DNA of 41,525 bases, from NCBI RefSeq assembly GCF_026225065.1, contig NZ_JAMFSB010000149.1, forward strand, positions 1 through 41,525. The letters run 5' to 3'. The notes beneath the pieces are model-generated. The model saw only the letters and a program-made list of their open reading frames with translations, searched no databases and was not told the origin of the DNA. Shown here piece after piece: positions 8,583-16,259 of the stretch (positions are counted from its first letter, which is position 1; each line of letters starts with the position of its first letter). Made by a program: the position numbers and the translations under genes. Source of the stretch: Paraburkholderia sp. GTDB taxonomy: Bacteria > Pseudomonadota > Gammaproteobacteria > Burkholderiales > Burkholderiaceae.

Positions 8583-9068
8583 TTACTGGATTACCTTGCT
8601 CGTAGGCGTCACCCGCGGATCATTGCAAAGCCGCGCGCAACTACCCTCACATATCGGTGTCAACTCGACCACGATTTGATTGACAGTGAGTGAGCCGCCG
8701 GGGATTTTTACCACCATATCGTCTGTGAACGTCTTTTTGTCAGTTATTATATTTCCGCTCTTAATGCCAAGCTGCTGTAAATACGCTCTAACGTTCGCGG
8801 CTCGGGCATCCTTCAGCCTATCCAGGTCATCTTCGCCTTTATATGCGCCCGCAATCACAACTGCTTGTATTTGTACATCGGGCCACTTTTTGGCTTCAAT
8901 GACAATGTCTGCAATTGCAAGCCTGTCCGCGTTAGAGATCTCGGTAGCGTTGAACGGCAACTGAGTCTGCATCTCCTCGCCGATAGTACATGCACGTGCT
9001 GCTCCAGAAAGCCAAGGCATAACGGCTGTTGTCGTGAAGAATAATAACGCAAAGAGTTTATTTTTCAT
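8583..9068 (-). CDS. Small exported OmpA-like protein, possible immunity partner of the metallopeptidase
   Basis: 161 residues. A Sec-type signal peptide (MKNKLFALLFFTTTAVMPWL, then SGAARA) predicts export to the periplasm; the residues before Cys27 are not a good lipobox. The rest looks like a compact OmpA C-terminal domain: LPFNATEISNADRLAIADIV, then VVIAGAYKGEDDLDRLKDAR followed by AANVRAYLQQLGI. These correspond to the peptidoglycan-binding core with its conserved Arg, although the usual Asn is replaced by Asp. The C-terminal tail has a CEGSCARLC cysteine cluster. Its start overlaps the stop of the metallopeptidase gene (ATGA). Codon use is more AT-rich than the neighbours. Such gene order suggests either a periplasmic immunity protein or a wall-binding accessory; neither is shown by sequence alone. 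Confidence 0.75.
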   Translation of the reverse strand: MKNKLFALLFFTTTAVMPWLSGAARACTIGEEMQTQLPFNATEISNADRLAIADIVIEAKKWPDVQIQAVVIAGAYKGEDDLDRLKDARAANVRAYLQQLGIKSGNIITDKKTFTDDMVVKIPGGSLTVNQIVVELTPICEGSCARLCNDPRVTPTSKVIQ

Positions 9069-9739
9069 CTGGCAACGGCTTTATCAAAGGTTGCAATATA
9101 CCCCGCAATGCTATCGGCGTTTCGTATAGCCTTGTCTGGGTTGCCTAACGCAAATGCGTGCATTCCGCTGTCAGTATTGCCATACGCAATATCATCCGAA
9201 TTAAAAGTGTCTGTATAATGTGTACATTCATGAATCAGCGTTTTCACCTTCGCTGCGTGCCACAATTCGCCATTAGAGTCTGTGCAGAATGCGGTATAGA
9301 TCGCAATAATTCGCTTTGCTGAATCAGGTTTACACACGCTAGCGCGATTCTGCCCGCTATCGGGCGTGAGCGCGCACGTAAGATTTCTGTTCAAAGCATT
9401 ATCCCATCGAACAATCTTCTCAGGCACAAGCTCCTGAAGTGCCGACAGCAATCTGGGCAGACCTGCCGCAAGCGCACCTCTAATTTCTTCGTCGGCTCGT
9501 CCAAAGTAATAGATGACGCGTGCTCTTTCCTGATCGTCCCATTTTGAGAATGCCGCAATACGTTCTTTCACTAGCAAAACTGCGGCGTCTCTGACTTTCA
9601 TGACGATCTGCCTAAACTCCTGATTAGTCACATTTTGGCAGATCGGCGTCGTATTGATTGTGACATGCACCATTGAGTCGGGATTCGTGTTTGCCACCGC
9701 TGAGTCATGCACGGTTTCCCATTCCGTATTGTCGGACAC
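9065..9739 (-). CDS. M35-type (aspzincin) zinc metallopeptidase, putative type VI effector
   Basis: 224 residues, no signal peptide and no membrane segment. The motif HECTH at about residues 170-174 supplies two zinc-binding His and the catalytic Glu. It is followed by NSDDIAYG at 180-187, matching the aspzincin GTxDxxYG pattern with Asp183 as the expected third ligand. Downstream RNADSIAGYIATF matches the NADS-type segment that follows in M35 lysine-specific metallo-endopeptidases. The N-terminal part is mostly helical with no recognised domain. The gene lies 2 bases after a PAAR protein gene and overlaps a secreted partner gene, so delivery by a type VI secretion spike is the natural inference. 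The enzymatic family is well supported; the target proteins are unknown. Confidence 0.85.
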   Translation of the reverse strand: MSDNTEWETVHDSAVANTNPDSMVHVTINTTPICQNVTNQEFRQIVMKVRDAAVLLVKERIAAFSKWDDQERARVIYYFGRADEEIRGALAAGLPRLLSALQELVPEKIVRWDNALNRNLTCALTPDSGQNRASVCKPDSAKRIIAIYTAFCTDSNGELWHAAKVKTLIHECTHYTDTFNSDDIAYGNTDSGMHAFALGNPDKAIRNADSIAGYIATFDKAVAR

Positions 9740-9741
9740 TC

Positions 9742-10254
9742 TTATTTCCCCAATTGAAGTTTTAGACTTGATGCTGTGGGTGTAGCGACGCGCTCGATTT
9801 TCCCGTTCGCATCCGTAAGCCCCGCTATTACCCGTTCGCCGCCAACCACGATGCGGTATCGCACATTCTCGAGCGGCCGCCGTGCTTCATCGAGCAACGT
9901 AAATTGTTCGTCATATTGCGTGACTATCGGCGATTCGCGCGATGGCTCTGCCATGCTCGTCTTCGATGCGTCAGGGTGCTTGTGAATAAAGTATCGAGCG
10001 TCTGCACTGGCGATAACGCGGTTCTCGCCACACGGACATAGCACGTCATCACCGTCGATTACTACCTGAGTCCCTTGGTTGCTTATCCCGTTGCCGGTCC
10101 CAAACATCGGCCACGAACCTTTGCAGTTGCCGCACGTCGCATGCTCGCCGTCAAGCGCAAGTTTCTTGCCTTTGTCGTGCAGGCGCGCTTTGAACGCCAG
10201 TACCTCTCCTCCCGTAGTGGTGGAGTCGCCAAATTTGACTACAGGAATACGCAT
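9742..10254 (-). CDS. PAAR-domain protein with C-terminal beta-sandwich-like extension
   Basis: 170 residues. The N-terminal part (about 1-90) has PAAR features: VKFGDSTTTGGEVL at the start, the GNCKGSWP segment, and GTQVVIDGDDVLCPCGENRVIA, in which Cys and His can bind the metal at the spike tip. PAAR proteins cap the VgrG trimer of type VI secretion systems and carry effectors. From about 112 a second domain begins with YDEQFTLLDEARRPL and continues NVRYRIVVGGERVIAGLTDA; this resembles the transthyretin/Ig-like extension seen after VgrG or PAAR modules. I chose ATG 10254 over the TTG one codon earlier because GGAGG lies 6 bases upstream and the ATG overlaps the stop of the broken upstream gene (TGATG). 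Two bases separate it from the metallopeptidase gene. Confidence 0.85.
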   Translation of the reverse strand: MRIPVVKFGDSTTTGGEVLAFKARLHDKGKKLALDGEHATCGNCKGSWPMFGTGNGISNQGTQVVIDGDDVLCPCGENRVIASADARYFIHKHPDASKTSMAEPSRESPIVTQYDEQFTLLDEARRPLENVRYRIVVGGERVIAGLTDANGKIERVATPTASSLKLQLGK

Positions 10255-10543
10255 CAATAGCCTCCGATGATTTCGAGTGTTAGGCGGCGTGCGTCCTCGG
10301 TGGCGATGAGTTCTGTTTGGCCCCGCGAGTCTGTTACGCCGCTTGCAAGAACATCGCCGCCCATGCTTACCCGTTAGCGGACATTCCCGAGCGGTGAGCC
10401 GTCGCTATCTGTCAGCGTGTATTGCTGATCGTAGGTGAGAGTGTCGAACGGCAGCGCAGGCGTTGCCTGTACTTCGCTATCCCGTCGAGGTGATACGCCT
10501 GTCGCCCCGGTAGGGCTTGAAGTGCACCCAGCAGGTTTGCCAT
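10254..10543 (-). pseudogene. Broken small gene encoding the same C-terminal domain as the PAAR protein
   Basis: Reading the minus strand, an ATG at 10543 preceded by AGGAGG opens a frame that runs wrong after about three codons. Adding one C near 10531-10537 restores MANPAGCTSSPTGATG, leading to TYDQQYTLTDSDGSPLGNVR, a TAA at 10374-10376, then RVSMGGDVLASGVTDSRGQT and a TGA overlapping the PAAR start. The adjacent PAAR protein reads PLENVRYRI at the equivalent place, so TAA replaces the expected Tyr codon TAC. Corrected, the product would be about 96 residues. The TGATG junction shows it was once a cistron of the same operon. A sequencing error is unlikely to explain two separate lesions. 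Confidence 0.75.
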
Positions 10544-11144
10544 TGACCTCGCCTCCTTGCGATTGTTTGAGAGGTGCGGCCTGATTCAGCAGGACTACAA
10601 AGATTAGGAGGCCGCGATGCGGAGCTTATTATTTAGCTCCTGAAGGTTTTTACCCCGCATGCCATCCCAATTCGTGCGGAAGAGTCTGAAAATTGGTCGT
10701 AGAAAGTCGAGGCACAATTCGGCTGGCGAACAAACCACGCCTCCATGCAGACCGTGTGCGCAAAAACATCCGCAATGTCCACACTTCTGTTGGGATGCAG
10801 CGACTCTGGAACCCATCTGACGGGCTTCGCCGGTTCGAGGTGCGAACTGCTGACCCCGTTGCAGCCCCTCGGCCACGGCCACTTCGCGCTTATTCGCGTC
10901 CGCATGGGAACGGTCACGGGAAGAACCCGGACCTCTTGCGCAGGAGGCAACCGGTTTGCAGAGGGGGGGCATCTTCGGAGCTACGCCCGCGGCAGCTGCC
11001 AACAAGTACGAGGTGCAAAGTGCAAAGACCTTTTGGTCCCTCTGGCCAGGAAAACGTCGCGGTGCCGCCTCGCACGGGGGAGAAGCTAATAGACCGATAA
11101 CAAATCAGGGAAAGGCCAACGGCGCGGGCATGCAGGCAAAAAAA
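10544..11144. other. 601-bp region without an identifiable gene
   Basis: Several open frames of 60-135 codons exist on both strands, but they overlap one another, lack good ribosome sites and contain no motif I recognise. A minus-strand frame ending LNNKLRIAAS and another ending IGMACGVKTFRS look no more gene-like than the others. GGAGCT/AGCTCC at 10621-10639 forms a small hairpin. This may be decayed upstream sequence of the effector operon, such as a lost vgrG, or foreign junction DNA, and it must contain the promoter of the PAAR operon if that operon is expressed. Confidence 0.45.
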
Positions 11145-12005
11145 TCACCCAGCCTTAACAACAACAGTACAAGTAGTCCCAGCCGACAAAACAACCCCAT
11201 CAGGGACGTGATCGATCTGAATCCTCACAGGCACCCGCTGTGCCAACCTGACCCAGTTAAAAGTTGGATTCACATCAGCCAGCAATTCGCGGCTCTGCGG
11301 ATTATCGCGGTCATAAATCCCCCGCGAAATGCTCTCCACGTGACCCTGCAACACGCCACCACTCATCAACCGCATCTCGGCCTTATCGCCAACATTCACG
11401 TGCGGTAGCTTCGTCTCCTCAAAATACCCATACACCCAGAAGGAGTGACTATCCACAATAGCGAGCTTCGCCGAGCCCGCAATAGCAAAGTCCCCCTGGA
11501 ACACGCTCAGATTCGTCACATAACCATCCACCGGCGACACCACGCGCGTGCGCTCCAGATTCAATTTCGCCGCATCTAGCGCGGCCAGCGCCTGCTCATA
11601 ACCCGCTTCCGCAGCAGACGCCGTATGCGTCGCGTTTTCCTGGCTCTCCTTCGATACCACCTGGCTGTCCATGTCCGCGCGGCGTTGTGCGTCGTCGCGG
11701 CGCATCTGCAACTCGGCCTTGCGTGCTGCGACGGCAGCCTGTGCCTGCTCGACCGCGATCTGGTAATGCGAGGGGTCGATCTGCATCAGCAAATCGCCCT
11801 TCTTCACCAACTCGTTGTCGTGCACCGGCAGTGCCACCACCGCGCCCGAGACGTCCGGCGCAATGTTCACGACGTCCGCGCGCACCCGCCCGTCGCGTGT
11901 CCACGGCTCGTCCATGTAGTGAACCCATAAGGCACGGCCTATCAACAGCGCAACAATGAAGACGACGGCTGTTGCCACAAAACCCAGAATATTTCGGATG
12001 GTCAT
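11145..12005 (-). CDS. HlyD-family periplasmic adaptor of an aromatic-acid-type efflux pump
   Basis: 286 residues. One N-terminal membrane anchor (about 5-27) is followed by the adaptor layout: DGRVRADVVNIAPDVSGAVV (first half of the lipoyl/barrel-sandwich domain), a short helical hairpin rich in Ala, Gln and Arg, the second lipoyl half TRVVSPVDGYVTNLSVFQGD, then a beta-barrel region. This matches AaeA/EmrA-like proteins that bridge an inner-membrane pump to an outer-membrane channel. I chose the ATG at 12005 because the upstream extension overlaps the preceding DUF1656 gene. It is the last gene of the four-gene operon, 13 bases after DUF1656. The neighbouring FUSC gene makes the AaeA type most likely. 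Confidence 0.9.
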   Translation of the reverse strand: MTIRNILGFVATAVVFIVALLIGRALWVHYMDEPWTRDGRVRADVVNIAPDVSGAVVALPVHDNELVKKGDLLMQIDPSHYQIAVEQAQAAVAARKAELQMRRDDAQRRADMDSQVVSKESQENATHTASAAEAGYEQALAALDAAKLNLERTRVVSPVDGYVTNLSVFQGDFAIAGSAKLAIVDSHSFWVYGYFEETKLPHVNVGDKAEMRLMSGGVLQGHVESISRGIYDRDNPQSRELLADVNPTFNWVRLAQRVPVRIQIDHVPDGVVLSAGTTCTVVVKAG

Positions 12006-12018
12006 GATTCGACTCTGA

Positions 12019-12219
12019 TCAACGATAAACGGCGAGACCCAGCACGCCGCACACACATACGAGCAAGCTGGCCCGGAACAGGTTCGGATGCCACACCACG
12101 CGATACAGTCCCGTATAGGCAATCGCACGATCCAACACCCATGTAAGCACAGCGCCGGCAATAAACATCAACACAATGGCCGGCACGTAAGCGTCAAGCA
12201 CAGCAACTTCACGTGGCAT
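12019..12219 (-). CDS. DUF1656 (AaeX-like) small membrane protein
   Basis: 66 residues with two predicted membrane helices (about 12-30 and 47-64) and the family pattern of an acidic/aromatic N-terminus (PREVAVLDAYVPAIVLMF) followed by YTGLYRVVWHPNLFRASL. DUF1656 proteins are almost always encoded between FUSC and HlyD genes of AaeAB-type pumps; their exact role is unknown. AAGGAG 6 bases upstream supports the start, which overlaps the end of the FUSC gene by 11 bases. Confidence 0.92.
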   Translation of the reverse strand: MPREVAVLDAYVPAIVLMFIAGAVLTWVLDRAIAYTGLYRVVWHPNLFRASLLVCVCGVLGLAVYR

Positions 12220-14413
12220 GGCGAACTCCTTCTTGTCTCTCGATCCGCGTGCCCACCAGCGTCTCCAGCGGCGATTGCGGATCGAGCAGCGCAGTACGAA
12301 TGAAATGCAAATGACTCAAGATGCGTTGCAGTTGATGACGCTCCTCACGCGGTGGTGTGAACGTCGACAGCAATTGCTGGACGGCGGCAGTGGCGTCGAT
12401 CGTCGCTGCGAGCGCGGTGTCCATCCGTTGTACGCTCGGCCGGTCGAAGAGCGCCGCGAGCGCGTCGCGCATCTTGCGTTCGGCAACGCGCCACGGCATC
12501 GTTTTGGCGTAGTGGGCCTGCGGCGGTAACGTGGCGATTTCTCGCCGCATATCGATGATCGCGTTACCCACTTCGAGCACGGCGAACAGCCAGCGCAGGC
12601 TGTCGCGCTTGACCTCGGGTTCTGTCTCGGCGAGCGCGTTGATCTGGAACATCAGGTCGCGTGCGCCGCTTTCGAAGCGGGAGCGCAGCCGCGCCAGACG
12701 TGAGCTGCAGGCCGTCACGACATGGCGGCGCAGGTCGATCAACAGGCGGTTGCGCATCCACGGCAGCGACGGCGGCAGGAGCAGCGCGAATGCGACCGAA
12801 CACGCGAGCATCGACAGAAACAGCGCCAGCCCATCGTTGATCACGCCGGTCGGATCGTAGTGAATCACGTTGTCCGGACCCGCGAGGAAGCAAAAGAAAA
12901 TGCAGTACCCCACGCCGTAGCCGGCCAGCTTCGGGCGCGTCGTCATGAATACGCCGAGCAGCAGGAACGGCGCGAGTACGACGCAAAGCAAAGGAAAACC
13001 GTCGACGTGCGGATATAGCCCGAACACCACGACCATCCCCATCAGCGATGACAGGAGCGTGCCGCCCGCCATCTGGAATGCCATGCGGGTTGGGTTCGGC
13101 GATGTGGATGCCAGCGCGCAGGTCGCCGCGCCGACAGGCAGCAGCGTGACGCCGCTCGGCCACGCGCTCGCGATCCAGAACACGCCCAATAGCGCGATCA
13201 CGATCGTCGCGCGCACGCCGGCGACACCTGCAAACAACGCGTTAGTCCTCGGCTCGTAGCGGTCGATCCAGCGCTCGCGCTCGTGCGTATCGCTCGCCAG
13301 CGATGCGTACGTGGCCGCATACGCGTGCAGATCGTCGATGAAGCGGTAGAGCAGTTCGGCGGCGGTGTCGAAATCGAGCAGCGGCACTTCGGGCCGGGCT
13401 TCCAGCGCTTCGCGCGTTGCACGCAGCCGGTTGGGCAACTCGGTCTTGTAGGCGTCCAGTTGCTCGGTTACGCGCACGGCATCGGCGGCGCTCAGAACCG
13501 GCTCGCCGGATTTGTCGAGGAGCGGCGCGATCTCCTTGAAGTACGGTTCGATGGCTTCGATAGCAGCGGAGGCGCCGGCTTCGTGCAGCCGGTTCATCAA
13601 CTGATGCAAGGCGTGAAAGCGCGTCGACGCAGTCATGAACTCGCTGTTCAATCGCGACAGGCGGCCGCCTCTCATCCGCGAGGCGGGGGTTTCGAACACG
13701 GCGACACTGCGGATCGCTTCGAAGCCGACGATGTCAGCGACAAAGCGCGCATTGGTGGCCTCGATCTGCGCGCGATCGACCTGGCCTGACAGCGACGCCG
13801 AAACGTATTCGACAAACGCACTAAAACGGCGGCGTATCGTGGTGCGCATCTGTTCGCCGGTGAACTGCGGGAACACCAGCCCGCTCACCGCGCCAGAACA
13901 GACAATGCCGACCACGATTTCCGCGACGCGGGTCATTGCGGAAATGAACGCGCCGTCCGGATGTTGTGCTGCAGGAAATCCGATCAACGCGGCGGTGTAG
14001 CCGGCCAGCACGAAGCCATACGTGCGGAAATTGCGGTTGCGCGCGGCGCCCGCAGTGCAGATGCCGACCCAGATCGCCGTCGACGCGATGAAGAGTTCCG
14101 GTTGCTGGGCAAACAGCCCAATCAGAGCCAGCATGACGACGAGCCCGACCACCGTGCCGCAGATCCGGTAGAAGCTCTTGGCGAACACCATGCCGCTTTG
14201 CGGCTGCATCACGATGAAGACGGTCGTCATCGCAGTACGCGGCTGCGGCAGGTCGAGCTTCATTGCTACGTACAGGGAAAGAAACGCGGCAGCCAGCGCT
14301 TTGAAGAGATAGATCCAGGTAAGGCCGTCGGTGCGGGCCCAGTCGGCGGCTGCCGTGTAGAAGGCCGCCGGCGTGAGCGGCTGGCGCGGGGCGGAGGAAG
14401 GGGAGGCGGACAT
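12209..14413 (-). CDS. FUSC-family inner-membrane efflux protein (AaeB-like)
   Basis: 734 residues. Two clusters of about five to six membrane helices (roughly 30-190 and 390-550) each precede a cytoplasmic helical region, the typical FUSC/AaeB layout. Characteristic segments are YVAMKLDLPQPRTAMTTVFI near the N-terminus and MAFQMAGGTLLSSLMGMVVV in the second half. AaeB exports hydroxylated aromatic carboxylic acids in E. coli; related proteins in Burkholderiaceae are linked to phenolic acids and fusaric acid. It starts 14 bases after the outer-membrane channel gene, and its last codons overlap DUF1656. The substrate is inferred from family and context only. Confidence 0.92.
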   Translation of the reverse strand: MSASPSSAPRQPLTPAAFYTAAADWARTDGLTWIYLFKALAAAFLSLYVAMKLDLPQPRTAMTTVFIVMQPQSGMVFAKSFYRICGTVVGLVVMLALIGLFAQQPELFIASTAIWVGICTAGAARNRNFRTYGFVLAGYTAALIGFPAAQHPDGAFISAMTRVAEIVVGIVCSGAVSGLVFPQFTGEQMRTTIRRRFSAFVEYVSASLSGQVDRAQIEATNARFVADIVGFEAIRSVAVFETPASRMRGGRLSRLNSEFMTASTRFHALHQLMNRLHEAGASAAIEAIEPYFKEIAPLLDKSGEPVLSAADAVRVTEQLDAYKTELPNRLRATREALEARPEVPLLDFDTAAELLYRFIDDLHAYAATYASLASDTHERERWIDRYEPRTNALFAGVAGVRATIVIALLGVFWIASAWPSGVTLLPVGAATCALASTSPNPTRMAFQMAGGTLLSSLMGMVVVFGLYPHVDGFPLLCVVLAPFLLLGVFMTTRPKLAGYGVGYCIFFCFLAGPDNVIHYDPTGVINDGLALFLSMLACSVAFALLLPPSLPWMRNRLLIDLRRHVVTACSSRLARLRSRFESGARDLMFQINALAETEPEVKRDSLRWLFAVLEVGNAIIDMRREIATLPPQAHYAKTMPWRVAERKMRDALAALFDRPSVQRMDTALAATIDATAAVQQLLSTFTPPREERHQLQRILSHLHFIRTALLDPQSPLETLVGTRIERQEGVRHAT

Positions 14414-14427
14414 GGTCGGTTCGGCCC

Positions 14428-16104
14428 TTACTGCACTGCGGGCGCGTAGGCCGAGGCCTGAGCGCCTGCCGCTACCTTAGCGGTCGGAGGCATCGTCTTT
14501 GCCGTTTTGCTGTCATCAGCTGCCGCCCGTTCCGTCGTGCCACTGGCACTCGCCGGTGCCGCTGAGTTCGCCCCCTTGCCGTTGCTAGCTGTCTCGCCAC
14601 CCGAGGACACCGTTTTGCCCTTCTCATGCGCCGGAAGCGTTTCATCAGTCTTCGGACCGTCGGCCGGATCGGCGAGTCCGCCACCCAGCGCCGTCATCAG
14701 AGAAGCATGCGCACCAAGCCGCTCGGCCTGCACGCGCGCGACGCCTTCCTGTGCGCGCAGCAACTGGTTCTGCGCCACCAGCACATTCAGATAGTCCGTC
14801 AGACCGCGCCGGTAGCCTTCCTTCGCAAGGTCATAGTTCTTGTGTGCCGCAGTGACCGAGCGATCGGCATCGTTGGCCTGCGTCTCCAGAGAACGGATCC
14901 GCACGACCTGGTCCGCCACGTCCTTCAGCGCGCTGACAATGGTCTGGTTGTACTGCTCGACCGCCGTGTCATAACCGGCATCCGCGGCGCCCAGTTGCGA
15001 GCGCAGCCGGCCGCCGTCGAAGATCGGCAGCGACATCGCCGGGCCGGCGATCCAGCCGCCGTTGGTCGATTTGAGGAACTGGAATAGCGGGCCTGCCGCG
15101 GCATAGCCGCCCAGCGATGCCAGCAGGTTGATGTCCGGATAGAAGTTGGCTTTGGCGACGTCGATACCGCGTGCCTGCGCCGCCACGGTCCAGCGCGCCG
15201 CGACGATGTCGGGCCGATGGCCAAGCAGCTCGGCAGGCAGCGTCGAAGGCAGGCCAGCGGGGGCGTTGAGAGACAGCGTCGGCCGCGTAATCGAATCGCC
15301 TGCGCCCGGACCCTTGCCGGCCAATGCCGCAAGCTGATTGCGGCCCAGCGCGATCAGCTCCTCTAGCGCGTCGATCTGGCGTTCGTACTCGGGCACCGGC
15401 GTTTCGGCCTGGCTCACTTCGAGCTGTGTGCCGAGACCGCCTTTGAGGCGGCGCGTGGCGAGATCGACGATCTGCTGTTGCTGTTGCAGCGTCGCCTGGG
15501 CGATGTCGAGCAGCGCGTAATTCATCGACATGCCGATATACGCACGCACTACGTTCGCTTCGAGTTCGAGCTGCGCGGCGCGTTCGTCGGCTGCGCTGGC
15601 GTGGGCGGCGTCGAGCGCTTGCTCGGCGGCGTTCTTGTCCTTGCCCCACAGATCGAGGTGATAGGACAGGCCGAGCGTGCCGGTGTTGTCGTAGGACGTG
15701 GTGTTGGAGAGGGGGCCCGGGCCGTAATAGATATTGTCCGGCCAGTGCTGACGCTCGAGCGACAGATTCCCGTTGACCTGCGGCGAGAGCGCCGCGTGCG
15801 CCACCCCGGCTAGCGACTGCGCCTCGCGCACCCGCGCCTGCGCAACGGCGAGCGCCGGATTGTCGGCCTGCGCCGCGTCGATCCACGCATTGAGCTGCGG
15901 ATCGTTATTGATACGCCACCAGTCGGCAGCGGGCCACTGCGCCTCGGCATTGGCGGCACGAATCGCCGCGCCGGCATCGAGCGAGGACGGATTCACTCCA
16001 CGTGCCTGAGGCGCGATGCCTCCGGTACTGGCGCAGCCGGCGATTATCATGGAGATCGTAAGAACCGCGATCGCGGCGATCCCTTTTTGTACCGGAGGCT
16101 GCAC
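14428..16104 (-). CDS. NodT/OprM-family outer-membrane efflux lipoprotein
   Basis: 558 residues; forms the trimeric outer-membrane channel of tripartite pumps. A lipoprotein signal ends in the lipobox IAGC with Cys24 as the lipidated residue. Two TolC-like repeats follow: ADWWRINNDPQLNAWIDAA, AQARVREAQSLAGVAHAAL and LELEANVVRAYIGMSMNYAL in the first, and VAAQARGIDVAKANFYPDIN with LPIFDGGRLRSQLGAADAGY in the second. An unusual Ala/Thr/Lys/Ser-rich tail of about 80 residues follows the last helix (after MTALGGGLADPADGP). It is the first gene of the operon, divergent from the LysR gene, with FUSC 14 bases downstream. Confidence 0.93.
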   Translation of the reverse strand: MQPPVQKGIAAIAVLTISMIIAGCASTGGIAPQARGVNPSSLDAGAAIRAANAEAQWPAADWWRINNDPQLNAWIDAAQADNPALAVAQARVREAQSLAGVAHAALSPQVNGNLSLERQHWPDNIYYGPGPLSNTTSYDNTGTLGLSYHLDLWGKDKNAAEQALDAAHASAADERAAQLELEANVVRAYIGMSMNYALLDIAQATLQQQQQIVDLATRRLKGGLGTQLEVSQAETPVPEYERQIDALEELIALGRNQLAALAGKGPGAGDSITRPTLSLNAPAGLPSTLPAELLGHRPDIVAARWTVAAQARGIDVAKANFYPDINLLASLGGYAAAGPLFQFLKSTNGGWIAGPAMSLPIFDGGRLRSQLGAADAGYDTAVEQYNQTIVSALKDVADQVVRIRSLETQANDADRSVTAAHKNYDLAKEGYRRGLTDYLNVLVAQNQLLRAQEGVARVQAERLGAHASLMTALGGGLADPADGPKTDETLPAHEKGKTVSSGGETASNGKGANSAAPASASGTTERAAADDSKTAKTMPPTAKVAAGAQASAYAPAVQ

Positions 16105-16170
16105 GATTTACTCCTTTATTGACTAAAGTACGCTGTGCGCCATTATATTTTTCGATGTATTCACGAATAA

Positions 16171-16199
16171 CCCGTAAAGATGCAAGGCATTTTTACGGG
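16171..16199. promoter_or_regulatory. 13-bp-arm inverted repeat between the efflux operon and its LysR gene
   Basis: CCCGTAAAGATGC (16171-16183) and GCATTTTTACGGG (16187-16199) pair along their full length with one G-T mismatch, around a 3-base centre AAG. It sits 67 bases upstream of the efflux operon start. Such dyads are typical LysR operators; as RNA it could also form a leader hairpin of the LysR transcript. Confidence 0.55.
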
Positions 16200-16219
16200 A
16201 ATTGAGATAATCGCTCTTG

Positions 16220-16242
16220 CGAAGCGTGTAACAATCGCTTCG
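16220..16242. promoter_or_regulatory. Second inverted repeat just upstream of the LysR gene
   Basis: CGAAGCG (16220-16226) and CGCTTCG (16236-16242), 7-bp perfect arms 9 bases apart, ending 17 bases before the LysR start codon. The placement suits an autorepression site. Confidence 0.45.
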
Positions 16243-16259
16243 TCTCAGTGAGGATAGGT

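Noticed and set aside
10604..11005. Minus-strand open frame of 133 codons upstream of the effector island
   Set aside because: No ribosome site, no motif, and overlapped by equally long frames on both strands; composition does not favour it.
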